A DNA stretch of 64,000 nucleotides from Bacteroidota bacterium (GTDB lineage: Bacteria > Bacteroidota > Bacteroidia > Chitinophagales > BACL12), in NCBI GenBank assembly GCA_016124275.1, contig WGOA01000021.1, positions 1 to 64,000 of the forward strand, in the 5' to 3' direction. The first letter of the stretch is position 1; each line of letters opens with the position of its first letter. Below are positions 51,769-60,923 of this stretch, one piece after another. Under the pieces are notes generated by a model. It ran no database searches. It was not told the origin of the DNA and saw nothing but the letters and a program-made list of their open reading frames with translations. The position numbers were made by a program, and so were the translations under genes.

Positions 51769-52797
51769 ATGATCAACCCACACCTGGACCCCACCGACGA
51801 CCGATTTTCGCCCGCTGAACAGGAGGTGGAGCGCGCGCTGCGCCCGCGCCTCTTTGACGATTTTGCCGGCCAGCCGGGCCTGGTGGACAACCTCCAGGTG
51901 TTTATTCAGGCAGCCCGCCAGCGTGAGGAAGCCCTGGACCACCTGCTGCTGCACGGCCCTCCCGGTTTGGGTAAAACCACCCTGGCGTTCATCGTGGCCA
52001 ATGAATTGGGCGTGAACATCCGGGTTACTTCGGGTCCGGTGCTGGAAAAGCCGGGCGATCTGGCCGGTCTCTTAACCGGGCTTGAGCCCCGCGATGTGCT
52101 CTTTATTGATGAAATCCACCGGTTGAGCACGGTGGTGGAGGAGTACCTCTACCAGGCCATGGAGGATTTTAAGCTGGACATTATGATTGAAAGCGGGCCC
52201 AACGCGCGCTCGGTGCAGCTCAAATTGCATCCGTTTACGCTGGTTGGCGCCACAACGCGGTCGGGCATGCTGTCGTCGCCGCTGCGGTCGCGCTTTGGCA
52301 TTACCTCGCGCATTGCGTACTACCCGGCCGATGTGCTCGAAGGCATTGCCCGGCGTTCAGCCGGCATTTTGCAAGCGTCTATTACGGCGGAAGGGGCCCG
52401 TGAAATCGCGCGGCGAAGCCGGGGTACCCCGCGCATTTGCAACAACCTGCTGCGGCGGGTGCGCGATTTTGCCCAAGTCAAAGGGAGCGGGGTTATTGAT
52501 GGGGACATTGCCCGGTATGCGTTGACTGCCTTAAATGTTGACGAGCACGGTCTGGATGAGATGGACAACCGCATTCTGGAGGCCATCATCGACAAATTCA
52601 AGGGCGGTCCGGTGGGCATCAGCACCATTGCCACGGCCGTAGGGGAGGAGCCGGGCACCTTAGAAGAGGTGTACGAACCTTACCTGATCCAGGAGGGCTA
52701 CCTCAAGCGCACCCCGCGCGGCCGGGAGGCTACCGACCGGGCCTACCGCCACATCGGGCGCACACCGCCGAGTGCCAGCGGCGATTTGTTCGGGTGA
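51769..52797 (+). CDS. ruvB: Holliday junction branch-migration helicase RuvB
   Basis: ATP-driven motor that moves Holliday junctions with RuvA. 342 residues from the ATG at 51769 ([18 protein letters not shown]); a TTG five codons earlier was rejected. Walker A GPPGLGKT (63-70), Walker B FIDEIHRL, sensor 1 [16 protein letters not shown] with the arginine finger, and the C-terminal winged-helix ([10 protein letters not shown], then [17 protein letters not shown]) are all present. ruvA and ruvC are not nearby. Confidence 0.97.
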   Translation: MINPHLDPTDDRFSPAEQEVERALRPRLFDDFAGQPGLVDNLQVFIQAARQREEALDHLLLHGPPGLGKTTLAFIVANELGVNIRVTSGPVLEKPGDLAGLLTGLEPRDVLFIDEIHRLSTVVEEYLYQAMEDFKLDIMIESGPNARSVQLKLHPFTLVGATTRSGMLSSPLRSRFGITSRIAYYPADVLEGIARRSAGILQASITAEGAREIARRSRGTPRICNNLLRRVRDFAQVKGSGVIDGDIARYALTALNVDEHGLDEMDNRILEAIIDKFKGGPVGISTIATAVGEEPGTLEEVYEPYLIQEGYLKRTPRGREATDRAYRHIGRTPPSASGDLFG

Positions 52798-52863
52798 GTG
52801 CAGTGGAGTGCGGGCGGGGCGTTGATGGGGTTCAGCGCGCCAACAGGCTGTTTCCAGGGCTGC

Positions 52864-52897
52864 GCTGTTGTACAGGGCGCAGAAGCCCTTCGCCCGA
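52864..52897 (+). repeat. Short dispersed repeat ending CCCTTCGCCCGA, right copy facing left one
   Basis: About 33 bases running from CTGTTGTACAG to CCCTTCGCCCGA, just after the stop of the outer-membrane-barrel gene. It is a diverged inverted copy of the repeat at 53518-53589. Confidence 0.55.
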
Positions 52898-52899
52898 CC

Positions 52900-53613
52900 T
52901 TAGAAAATATAGGAACCCCGAAACGTGATGGCGCGGTTTGTCAGGCCGCTGACGAGGGGATTGTTGGCCTCGCCAAAGGAGAGCAGGGAGCCGGAGTAGC
53001 GCAGGCCGATGCCGATGTGCTCCTGGACCAAAAAAGTGGCGGTGACCAGATAACCGAACTCGCGGGGCTCGAATAGCCCTTCGTCATTTTGCTGCTCAAT
53101 GCCATCCAGGATGCGCTTGAAGCCAAAGAGGTTGCCGTAGCTGAAGCCGCCGGAGAAGATCATGCGGTCTTTGTCGTGGTAGCTGATTTGCACCGGCAGA
53201 TCCACGTAGTTGAGCACCAGTTTGTCAATGGGAAAGCTGCCCGGGCGGGTGCGGCTGCCTTTTTGGGTAAAGAGCAGTTCCATGCTGACGCTCAGGGTGC
53301 GCGCCTGGTTGAGCATGACGAACACCCCTGCGCCTGCGTGAAGGCCCACTTTGTGAAAACCGGCCAGATTGTCGCCGTCTACCTGGCTCACGTTCATGCC
53401 CAGCACCGGGTAGCCGCGGAACACGGATTGGCGGGGTTCGCTTTGGGCGCTCAAGGGTTGGGCTCCTGCGAGCGCGAGAAGCAGCACAAGCAATGGGGTA
53501 AGGGAGGCAAGGATTCCGGGCGAAGGGGCTGTGCGGCGCTGTGCAGCAGTTTTGGGCGAAAGGGCAGCGCGGCGCTGTGCAGCTGTTTTGCAGGGCAACA
53601 TGGTATTCAACAT
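52900..53613 (-). CDS. Outer-membrane beta-barrel (PorT-like/porin family) protein
   Basis: 237 residues. The core, from SVFRGYPVLGMNVSQVDGDNLAGFHKVGLHAGAG through ELLFTQKGSRTR, YVDLPVQISYHDKDR and the final strand AITFRGSYIF, matches the outer-membrane beta-barrel family PF13568. The signal peptide (ILASLTPLLVLLLALAGAQPLSAQ) is preceded by an odd 33-residue N-region made from a 36-base tandem repeat (TAAQRRAALSPK and TAAQRRTAPSPG), so the true start may be downstream at a non-ATG codon, or the repeat inserted into the gene start. It is convergent with ruvB. Confidence 0.75.
   Translation of the reverse strand: MLNTMLPCKTAAQRRAALSPKTAAQRRTAPSPGILASLTPLLVLLLALAGAQPLSAQSEPRQSVFRGYPVLGMNVSQVDGDNLAGFHKVGLHAGAGVFVMLNQARTLSVSMELLFTQKGSRTRPGSFPIDKLVLNYVDLPVQISYHDKDRMIFSGGFSYGNLFGFKRILDGIEQQNDEGLFEPREFGYLVTATFLVQEHIGIGLRYSGSLLSFGEANNPLVSGLTNRAITFRGSYIF
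53518..53589 (-). repeat. Two 36-bp tandem repeats at the 5' end of the barrel gene
   Basis: Units at 53518-53553 and 53554-53589 on the plus strand share GGGCGAA, GCGGCGCTGTGCAGC and a GTTTT end. They encode the duplicated N-terminal segment of the barrel gene on the minus strand and match, inverted, the element after its stop. Confidence 0.75.
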
Positions 53614-53653
53614 CCGGTGGAAAGCTTATGGCGGCAACCCGCAAGGGCTTGGT

Positions 53654-53661
53654 TATCTTTG
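53654..53661 (+). promoter_or_regulatory. -7 box TATCTTTG for the small conserved gene
   Basis: An exact TAnnTTTG, 32 bases before the ATG at 53694; no clear upstream TTG. Confidence 0.45.
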
Positions 53662-53693
53662 AACCAGAGCCGCACCTGCGGTTTTCGCTGACT

Positions 53694-54020
53694 ATGGCTT
53701 TCAAATATACACCCGCAGCCCTCAAGAAACTGGAGACCCTGTTCAAAGAAGCGGGCTACATCGTGCGCTTTGAGCGCGGCAATTTTACCTCCGGTTACTG
53801 CGTGCTGGAGCAGAAAAAAGTGGTGGTCATCAACAAGTTTTTTGACCAGGATGCCCGGATTAACTCCCTGCTGGACATTCTCTCGCAGGTGGATTTGGAC
53901 CTGAGCAGCCTCTCGAAGGAATCGGCGGCATGGGCCAGCGAGTTGATTGCCATGCGCGGCCAAAGTACCGCAGAGGCCGTCGTGCAGCCCGATCCTGAAC
54001 CCAGCAACCAAGCGGTGTGA
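53694..54020 (+). CDS. Small conserved hypothetical protein
   Basis: 108 residues from the ATG at 53694, 32 bases after a TATCTTTG box; the longer ORF from 53541 runs through the repeat and promoter and is not credible. The sequence MAFKYTPAALKKLETLFKEAGYIVRFERGNFTSGYCVLEQKKVVVINKFFDQDARINSLLDIL resembles, from memory, a short family found throughout Bacteroidota; the C-terminal 25 residues look disordered. No signal peptide. Its stop overlaps the MBL-fold gene start by four bases (GTGA), so translation is probably coupled. Function unknown. Confidence 0.8.
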   Translation: MAFKYTPAALKKLETLFKEAGYIVRFERGNFTSGYCVLEQKKVVVINKFFDQDARINSLLDILSQVDLDLSSLSKESAAWASELIAMRGQSTAEAVVQPDPEPSNQAV

Positions 54021-54784
54021 AGGTTACCTTGCTGGGCACCGGCACTTCCGGTGGTGTTCCCCTGATTGGGTGTTCCTGCCCGGTTTGTCGGTCCACAGAC
54101 CCGCGCGACCAGCGTTTGCGCAGTTCAGCGCTGCTGACGGCGGAAGATGGAAAGCACGTGGCCATTGATTGCGGCCCCGATTTCAGGCAGCAGATGCTGC
54201 GGGCGGGGGTAGGTGATCTGGAGGCCATCGTGTTCACGCATGAACACAAAGACCACACCGCCGGGCTTGACGACGTCCGCGCCATCAACTTCGTGCAGAA
54301 AAAGCCGGTTGCGCTGTACGCAACCGCTTCGGTGTTCAAGGCAATAAAATCGCAGTACGAGTATATTTTTACGGAGAATACTTATCCGGGATTGCCCCAG
54401 GTTACCCTGCAGGAAATAGATGGAGAACAGCCTTTTGAAGTGGCCGGCATGACGTTTTTGCCCATTCCGGTCATGCATTACCGGCTGCCGGTGTTGGGTT
54501 TTCGCATTAAAGATTTTGCGTATGTCACGGACGCCAACGAGATTTTGCCCCTCGGCATGGAGCGCTTGCAGGGTTTGAAAGTGCTGGTGCTCAACGCGTT
54601 GCGTCGCGAAACGCACATTTCGCATTTCACCCTGAACGAGGCGCTCGAAATGGCCGCTGCCCTGCAGCCAGAGCAGACCTGGCTCACCCACATCAGCCAC
54701 CAAATGGGGCTTCACCACCTGGTGGATCCTGAACTGCCCAGAGGGGTAAGTTTGGGATTTGACGGTGTAGACTGCTATATTTAA
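54017..54784 (+). CDS. MBL-fold metallohydrolase, PhnP-like
   Basis: 255 residues from a GTG that overlaps the previous stop. The metallo-beta-lactamase motif HEHKDH is visible (THEHKDHTAGLDD), with later ligands in the VMHYRLPVLGF and THISHQMGLHH segments. The N-terminal GTGTSGGVPLIGCSCPVCRS, with its Cys pair, is characteristic of PhnP-like phosphodiesterases, which hydrolyse cyclic phosphate products. No phosphonate-degradation genes are present, so the role here is probably different. It is cytoplasmic and coupled to the upstream small gene. Confidence 0.9.
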   Translation: MKVTLLGTGTSGGVPLIGCSCPVCRSTDPRDQRLRSSALLTAEDGKHVAIDCGPDFRQQMLRAGVGDLEAIVFTHEHKDHTAGLDDVRAINFVQKKPVALYATASVFKAIKSQYEYIFTENTYPGLPQVTLQEIDGEQPFEVAGMTFLPIPVMHYRLPVLGFRIKDFAYVTDANEILPLGMERLQGLKVLVLNALRRETHISHFTLNEALEMAAALQPEQTWLTHISHQMGLHHLVDPELPRGVSLGFDGVDCYI

Positions 54785-54917
54785 GGGCTGCCCTGGTGAA
54801 CAACCGGCCTTTGTCATCGTTTTGCCATACCCACAGGCGCGTTGAACCCAATTGGATTTTGCAGTGTTGGCCCTCAAGTTGGTCTATTTTAAGAACCCCC
54901 TCTAACACCCTCTTTGC

Positions 54918-57875
54918 ATGAAACGTACGTTGTACCCCGGGCTCCTGGTGAGCTTGTTTTGTTTAACAGCCGGAGTCCTGACGGCTCAGCAAGACCAGAG
55001 CACCTGGTCGGGCTATACCATCAGCGAATACAACATCATTCACCAGCGCAATCCAGCGCGTCAGGCAGAACTGCGCAAGCAGGAAGCCTGGCAGGATTTC
55101 CGTGCGGAAAATGGGGCTTGGTACGTGGAATTTGATGAAAACAGCGGATTGCCACTGCGCGCTTCCGGTCCCGCTTTTGCGGTTGATGGCGGCAGCCCGG
55201 AAGACAAGGCTACCCGTGTTTTGGGCGAAACGCTTCGCGGCTTCGAGCTGCCCATGAGCAATTTGGAACTGGTTTCTTCGCGCACCCACGGCAAGTTTCA
55301 CTACGTTGATTTTCAGCAGCGCTATAGTGGACTGCCCGTGCTGGATACGCGCGCTACCCTGCGCTTTACGCTGGATGGCCGCCTGGTGATGTTCGGGCTC
55401 AATTTGCATCCGCAGATGGTTGCGGAGGCAACGCCTGCCCTTTCGCCCGAGGCTGCTGCTGCCGCTTCCGGAGCGGGATTACCCACGGCCATTACCACGG
55501 CAACGGTGAATCCGGAGCTGGCCTTTTTGCCCGTACTTGGCGCTGGCGGCGTGGAGTATCGCCTCGTTTACCAGGTGGAATTGCACACGGAACCGTTGAA
55601 CGGCATTCCAGGGTATTTTGTGGCCTTGGTGGATGCCCGGACCGGGGAAGTGTTGCGTCGTCAGAGCCGCGTGCACGATTGCGCGCATGCGCTGGCCGCT
55701 GATGCAGAAGTGGAGGGAACCATTACCGACAATCCCCTGGTGGCCACCGAAGTGCGCGGCTTGCCTTATGTCCGCGTGAATGTGGCCGGCACCAATTACT
55801 ACACGGATGAACTGGGCATGCTCAGCATTCCCACGGTGGTAGCGCCTGAATCGGCAACGGTTTATCTGGAAGGGCTTTTTGCCCGAATCTATGTGGGGGC
55901 TTCTTCCACAGCCCTTACCTCTTTTGTCACCACCATCAACCCGGGCACCAACGTGATCAGTTTTGATGCGGCAGCCACGACCCGGCAATTGTCGGCGTAC
56001 TACCACACCAACATTGTCCACGATTTCATGAAGTCGTTTTTCCCTACGTTTACGGTGTTGGATTTTCCGTTTACCGTAAGGGTTGACCGGACGGATGGAA
56101 CGTGCAATGCATTTTACGACGGAAGCAGCATCAATTTCTACGCAGCAGGCGGCGGGTGCCCGGCTACTTCGCTGTTCAGCGATGTGGTTTACCACGAGTA
56201 TGGCCATGGCCTGAACTATGACGTTTACGATTTCTTCGGCGACTTTTCCGGCATGGGCAACGGCGCTATGCAGGAGGGTTACGCCGACATTTGGGGCTTG
56301 TCCATAAGCGGCGATCCGATCCTCGGTGCTGGTTTTTCTGGTCCAGGCACCGACGTGCGTCGCTATGACATTGATCCCAAAGTATTTCCGGAAGATCTGG
56401 TTGGCCAGGTGCACGCCGATGGTGAAATCATAGCCGGAGCCTGGTGGGATTTGAGCGAAGAGTTTGGTTCGCTGAGCGACATGACCGATTTGTGGATCAA
56501 TACTTTCCCGGCAACCATTGATGGACCGGATGGCGATGAGGGATCCATATACAGCGATGTGTTGCTGGAAGCGTTGCTTCAAGATGATGACGATGCGGAC
56601 CTGAGCAACGGGACCCCGCGCGACATTGCTATCATTACTGCTTTTGCGATTCACGGAATCACGTTGTTGGCCAATGCCGAACTGGACCATACACCTGGTA
56701 TTGCAGCAGCGGAGGCGCCGGTTGCCATCAGTGTTGGCCTGGATGTTGATTTCCCTGCCTATCTCGGTGATGTAACGTTAAGATGGCGGCGCCAGAACGA
56801 ACCGGTGTGGAACACGGTATTGCTGGGCGAAGCCAGCGCTGGGGAATATGCCGTGGATCTTCCGGCACAGCCAGCTGGCACCATTTTGGAATACTTTTTT
56901 GAAGTAAGTGACATCTTTGGCGCCAAAGCGCTGACCAAACCTTTTGAATCCGATCTGACTGCAGATCCAAACCTTCCTTACTTCACCTTGGTCGGTTTTG
57001 CGCTGCAGGAGCGGGAAGACTTTGACAATTTTGCCGGCGATTGGGAGATTGATCCTAACGGAACAGACAATGCCGCTACCGGCCAATGGGAGATTAATGT
57101 TCCGCAAGCTTCTTCGGTGGGCGCTGGTTTTGTGCAACCAGGCATAGACAACACAACCGATAACTTCTTGAATTTTTGTTTGGTTACCGGGGCGAATGGT
57201 TATTCGGCTTCGAGCAGCGTCAATTTTGACATTGACGGCGGAGAGACCAGCGTAAAGTCGCCGGACTTTGACGCTACGGCTTACGACGATCCGGTATTGA
57301 GTTTCTACCGCTGGTTCTCGAACGACCGCGGGCTCAACCCAGGCAACGATCCTTTTGAGGTTTTCATTGCCAATGACGGTGCTACCTGGGTTCCAGTTCG
57401 GAATACAAAAAGGGCTGACGCTTCCTGGCGCCAGGATGTGATCCGGATCAGCGACTACGTAGGGGCAACGCCAACGGTGTCTTTGCTGTTTATTGCTTCC
57501 GACCGTCTTGTTCCCAGCTTGCCCTCTGACGGCGGTAGCCTGGTGGAAGCCTTGGTGGATGACTTGTTTTTGTACGGCATCGGCGATCCGGTGATCGATA
57601 CCACGTCTGGCATCAACGATCCGCTTGCGGCTGGCTTTGTATCCGTTTTCCCCAACCCAACGGGAGGTGCGTTCCAGGTGAGTTTGCCGAACGGATTGTC
57701 GGTGCAGGCGGTAGAAGTGGTGAACAACGTCGGGCAGTTGCTCTGGCAGAATAACCCTTCGCCCGGAAGTTCAACCTTGCAAGTACCGGACTTAGGGCTC
57801 GCACCTGGCGTTTATACGGTGAAGGTGTTGAGCGGGCAAACCTGGTCAGCGCAGCGCGTGGTGGTTACACGATAG
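54918..57875 (+). CDS. M36 (fungalysin) family metallopeptidase with T9SS type A domain
   Basis: 985 residues. Signal peptide ending GVLTAQ; an FTP/pro-domain (about 30-230) with LELVSSRTHGKFHYVDFQQRYSGLPV; a PA-like insertion; then the catalytic domain with zinc site H426-E427-x-x-H430 (YHEYGHGLNYD) and third ligand E453 (MQEGYADIWGL). After the catalytic domain come beta-sandwich regions and a C-terminal sorting domain (VFPNPTGGAFQV through QRVVVTR). It should be secreted through T9SS as an inhibited precursor and act as a neutral protease outside the cell. Length is typical of T9SS M36 proteins. A terminator follows. Confidence 0.92.
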   Translation: MKRTLYPGLLVSLFCLTAGVLTAQQDQSTWSGYTISEYNIIHQRNPARQAELRKQEAWQDFRAENGAWYVEFDENSGLPLRASGPAFAVDGGSPEDKATRVLGETLRGFELPMSNLELVSSRTHGKFHYVDFQQRYSGLPVLDTRATLRFTLDGRLVMFGLNLHPQMVAEATPALSPEAAAAASGAGLPTAITTATVNPELAFLPVLGAGGVEYRLVYQVELHTEPLNGIPGYFVALVDARTGEVLRRQSRVHDCAHALAADAEVEGTITDNPLVATEVRGLPYVRVNVAGTNYYTDELGMLSIPTVVAPESATVYLEGLFARIYVGASSTALTSFVTTINPGTNVISFDAAATTRQLSAYYHTNIVHDFMKSFFPTFTVLDFPFTVRVDRTDGTCNAFYDGSSINFYAAGGGCPATSLFSDVVYHEYGHGLNYDVYDFFGDFSGMGNGAMQEGYADIWGLSISGDPILGAGFSGPGTDVRRYDIDPKVFPEDLVGQVHADGEIIAGAWWDLSEEFGSLSDMTDLWINTFPATIDGPDGDEGSIYSDVLLEALLQDDDDADLSNGTPRDIAIITAFAIHGITLLANAELDHTPGIAAAEAPVAISVGLDVDFPAYLGDVTLRWRRQNEPVWNTVLLGEASAGEYAVDLPAQPAGTILEYFFEVSDIFGAKALTKPFESDLTADPNLPYFTLVGFALQEREDFDNFAGDWEIDPNGTDNAATGQWEINVPQASSVGAGFVQPGIDNTTDNFLNFCLVTGANGYSASSSVNFDIDGGETSVKSPDFDATAYDDPVLSFYRWFSNDRGLNPGNDPFEVFIANDGATWVPVRNTKRADASWRQDVIRISDYVGATPTVSLLFIASDRLVPSLPSDGGSLVEALVDDLFLYGIGDPVIDTTSGINDPLAAGFVSVFPNPTGGAFQVSLPNGLSVQAVEVVNNVGQLLWQNNPSPGSSTLQVPDLGLAPGVYTVKVLSGQTWSAQRVVVTR

Positions 57876-57925
57876 GGTGGAGCGGTTAAATGCGCCCCAC
57901 TTTACTCATAATTTGTATTTTCAAT

Positions 57926-57954
57926 CCGGCCCCTCTGCGGGCCGGGTTTTTTTT
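57926..57954 (+). terminator. Rho-independent terminator after the M36 peptidase
   Basis: CCGGCCC (57926-57932), a 6-base loop, GGGCCGG (57939-57945), then G and eight T: the most canonical terminator in the window. Confidence 0.95.
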
Positions 57955-57970
57955 CTGAACACCTTCCTCT

Positions 57971-59668
57971 ATGCGCACTTCTTTTTTGCAGTTGCCCGCG
58001 TTTGTGCTGGCGTTTTTTTTGGGTTTCGAGGTACAGGCGGCTGAATCGCCGAGCCTGGATGAACGGATTAACTCCGTGGTGGAACCGGCGTCAAACGCGG
58101 TTGGAGGGTTGTTGTTTACGCCATTGACCTTTCGGGCACCGGAACTTTCGCCGGTGGCGGGAAGGGTCACGGCTGTGGACGAAGAAGCGCGCACGGTGAG
58201 CATTATGGCCGCTGATAGCACCGTGCAGACCATTGCGCTGGAAAAGAAGGGGCTGATTTTGGCCATTCCCGGACGCGACCTGGCCGCAGGGGCAGCGCTT
58301 ACCGCGGGAATTCAGATTCCGTTCATCCTGGCCTGGTTGATCATCGGAGCGGTGTTTTTTACACTGGTATTTCGGTTTGTTAATATTCGATTGTTTAAGT
58401 TGGCTATTGATGTGGTGCGGGGCAAGCACGATGACCCGGATGAACCGGGGGAGGTTTCGCACTTTCAGGCGTTGTCGGCTGCGCTCTCTGGCACGGTGGG
58501 CTTGGGCAATATCGCTGGCGTGGCAATCGCCATCAGCATTGGTGGTCCCGGCGCAACCTTTTGGATGATCCTGGCCGGGCTTTTGGGCATGAGCACCAAA
58601 TTTGTGGAATGCACGCTTGGGGTCAAGTTTCGGCACATTGATCCCGAAGATGGCGAAGTACACGGTGGGCCGATGTGGTACCTGAGCCGGGGCATCAAAC
58701 AGCGTTTTAACGGGTCGATGTTTGGTACCATTCTGGGCACTTCGCTGGCCATCCTTTCTGCTATCCTGATTATTGGTGGGTCGTTTGGCGGAGGCAACAT
58801 GTTTCAGGTAAACCAGGCAGCCTCACAGTTCACAGCGGTGACTGGGTTATTGCAAGGGCAGAGCTGGATTTTTGGTTTGATTATGGCCCTGGTGGTGGGC
58901 GTGGTCATTTTAGGCGGCATACGGAGCATAGCTAATGTTACGGATAAAGTAGTGCCGTTTATGTGCGGTATTTATGTGGTTGGTGCGCTGGTGGTCATCT
59001 TTGGGAGCATCGACAAGCTGGGTTGGGCCATGGGCGAGATTTTTACCGGTGCGTTTCAGGCGGAGGCCGCCTATGGAGGGTTCATTGGTGTGTTGATTCA
59101 GGGCTTTAGAAGGGCAGCGTTCTCTAACGAAGCGGGAGTTGGGTCAGCGTCCATCGCCCATTCCGCCGTAAAAACAGATATGCCGGCATCAGAGGGCATT
59201 GTTGCATTGTTAGAACCATTTATTGATACTGTGATTATTTGTACCATGACGGCGCTGGTCATTGTGATCACCGGCGAGTACCAGAATTTCAGCGGTGATA
59301 CGTCCACTGCAGCCGGGGTGGCCTTGACATCCTCTGCTTTTGCGCAGGTCATTTCGTGGTTTCCGTATGTGCTGATGGTGGCCGTCGTGCTTTTTGCTTT
59401 TTCTACCATGATTACCTGGTCGTATTACGGGTTGCAGGCCAGCAAGTACTTGTTCGGCGACAAGCTCTGGGTGGATTACGGCTACAAGCTCATTTTCTGC
59501 CTGATGGTGATTGTGGGTGCTGCCATGAACCTGGGAGCGGTGACGGACTTTTCCGACGCGATGATTTTGGGAATGGCCTTCCCGAATATTTTAGGTTTAT
59601 ATTTATTGTATCCGTATGTACAACAGGAGCTGGATCGCTACCTCAAGCATTTGAAGGGAAGGCGCTGA
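57971..59668 (+). CDS. Alanine/glycine:cation symporter (AGCS family)
   Basis: 565 residues. An N-terminal signal-like hydrophobic segment, then a non-membrane domain, then about ten transmembrane segments. The family core is clear: [38 protein letters not shown], then ECTLGVKFR and the [16 protein letters not shown] segment. It imports alanine or glycine with Na+ or H+. Unusually, about 65 residues (about 50-115, [27 protein letters not shown]) are inserted before the first main helix; typical members have a much shorter N-terminal loop. Confidence 0.92.
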   Translation: MRTSFLQLPAFVLAFFLGFEVQAAESPSLDERINSVVEPASNAVGGLLFTPLTFRAPELSPVAGRVTAVDEEARTVSIMAADSTVQTIALEKKGLILAIPGRDLAAGAALTAGIQIPFILAWLIIGAVFFTLVFRFVNIRLFKLAIDVVRGKHDDPDEPGEVSHFQALSAALSGTVGLGNIAGVAIAISIGGPGATFWMILAGLLGMSTKFVECTLGVKFRHIDPEDGEVHGGPMWYLSRGIKQRFNGSMFGTILGTSLAILSAILIIGGSFGGGNMFQVNQAASQFTAVTGLLQGQSWIFGLIMALVVGVVILGGIRSIANVTDKVVPFMCGIYVVGALVVIFGSIDKLGWAMGEIFTGAFQAEAAYGGFIGVLIQGFRRAAFSNEAGVGSASIAHSAVKTDMPASEGIVALLEPFIDTVIICTMTALVIVITGEYQNFSGDTSTAAGVALTSSAFAQVISWFPYVLMVAVVLFAFSTMITWSYYGLQASKYLFGDKLWVDYGYKLIFCLMVIVGAAMNLGAVTDFSDAMILGMAFPNILGLYLLYPYVQQELDRYLKHLKGRR

Positions 59669-59739
59669 TTTTTTCCACATTCGGAATTTGATTTTACGCG
59701 TTGGGCGGCTGTGTTTTAGCCGTTGCCTAATCTCGCGTT

Positions 59740-60810
59740 ATGAAATTTTACAGGCGAAGGGCTATGAAAGCCCTGCGGGTTCAGTGCGTCAATGGCCTGG
59801 ATCTTGCGCGCCGCGAGCGCGATGGCATTGCGGTGCTGTTGTTGGCGGCCATGCTTTTGTTGGCCTTACCGGAATGGACCCGGCACCGGCAGGCCGTGAA
59901 GTATGCGTCGTGGTGGGGAGATCTGCCGGCTAACACCCAGCGCTGGCTGGATTCGCTGCACCAGGAGTACCGGATTGCGGATACCTTGTTTGTGTTTGAT
60001 CCCAATACGATTGGGGCGGAAGACTGGATGCGGCTCGGCGTGGCGGCATCGCTGGCACGCCGGGTGGAGCGCTACGTGCAGGCGGGGGGACGCTTTCGCG
60101 AGCCCACCGATTTGCTTCGCGTGTATGGTTTTCCGGAAGAGGAGTATGAGCGTCTGTCGGCTTGGGTGGCGATTGAGGCTGGGGGGGATGGCGGTCGGGG
60201 TAGCTCGGGTGGTTGGGGTGGTTCGAGCGGCCAGGGTAGCTCGGGTGGTTGGGGTGGTTCGAGTGGTCGGGGTAGCTCGGGTGGTGGGGGTGGTTCGGGT
60301 GGAGGGGGTGGACGAGGCGGCGGAAGTGGTGCGAACGATGCAGAGGGTGGCGAGGGGGCGCCGGGGTTCGCACGGGCGTCACGCGGGTACGAGGGTCCGG
60401 CCATAGACGTCCGTAACGCGGGGGTGGGGGATTTGGATCAGTTGCCGGGCATTGGTCCCAGTCTGGCAGGCAGAATACTTCGGTACCGAAGCCGTTTGGG
60501 CGGGTTCTACACCGCTGATCAAGTGGCAGAGGTGTACGGACTGGATACGGCCGTTTACAAAGAGATTCGGCCCCATTTAATGTGCAGCCCGGGTCCGCTG
60601 AAAAAACTGGCTATCAACGAAAGTCCGCTGGATAGTTTAAAAAAGCACCCCTATTTGCCCCCTTGGGTGGCCGCGGATATTGTAGCCTACCGCAACAAGC
60701 ATGAGGGCTTTGTGAGCCTGGATGAACTGCGATCGATTCGTTCTTTAAAAGACTCGCTGCACCAAAAAGTGTTTCCTTATTTGGAATTGGGTACCTGGAA
60801 AGCCAATTAA
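59740..60810 (+). CDS. ComEA-like helix-hairpin-helix protein with Gly/Ser linker
   Basis: 356 residues. A membrane segment at about 30-46 follows a basic N-terminus (an ATG at 59764 is an alternative start). Three ComEA-type HhH repeats are visible: about 86-145 (FDPNTIGAEDWMRLG), 222-283 (IDVRNAGVGDLDQLPGIGPSLAGRIL) and 291-350 (INESPLDSLKKHPYLPPWVAADIVAYR). A low-complexity Gly/Ser/Trp linker (about 148-205) separates the first from the second. HhH domains bind duplex DNA, so a membrane-anchored DNA-binding role, possibly DNA uptake, is plausible; no com genes are nearby. Confidence 0.85.
   Translation: MKFYRRRAMKALRVQCVNGLDLARRERDGIAVLLLAAMLLLALPEWTRHRQAVKYASWWGDLPANTQRWLDSLHQEYRIADTLFVFDPNTIGAEDWMRLGVAASLARRVERYVQAGGRFREPTDLLRVYGFPEEEYERLSAWVAIEAGGDGGRGSSGGWGGSSGQGSSGGWGGSSGRGSSGGGGGSGGGGGRGGGSGANDAEGGEGAPGFARASRGYEGPAIDVRNAGVGDLDQLPGIGPSLAGRILRYRSRLGGFYTADQVAEVYGLDTAVYKEIRPHLMCSPGPLKKLAINESPLDSLKKHPYLPPWVAADIVAYRNKHEGFVSLDELRSIRSLKDSLHQKVFPYLELGTWKAN
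60196..60303 (+). repeat. Three 36-bp tandem repeats in the HhH protein linker
   Basis: Units at 60196-60231, 60232-60267 and 60268-60303 encode R/QGSSGGWGGSSG-type 12-residue repeats; the third is diverged. High identity between the first two suggests recent duplication and length variability. Confidence 0.88.
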
Positions 60811-60847
60811 CCTGCAAGCAATTGACTGAAGGAAGCCCGGCTTTGCC

Positions 60848-60855
60848 TACCTTTG
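60848..60855 (+). promoter_or_regulatory. Acyl-CoA dehydrogenase -7 box (TACCTTTG)
   Basis: An exact TAnnTTTG 68 bases before the start; TTG at 60822-60824 lies upstream with a 23-base spacer. Confidence 0.5.
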
Positions 60856-60923
60856 CCCTTGGATTCACCTTGACCTGCGCAGATGCGCAACCCGGGAAGG
60901 TAACCTTTCGTAATCCCTCTTTC

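Noticed and set aside
55479-56690. 403-residue minus-strand frame
   Set aside because: Antisense to the M36 peptidase with its HEYGH zinc site.
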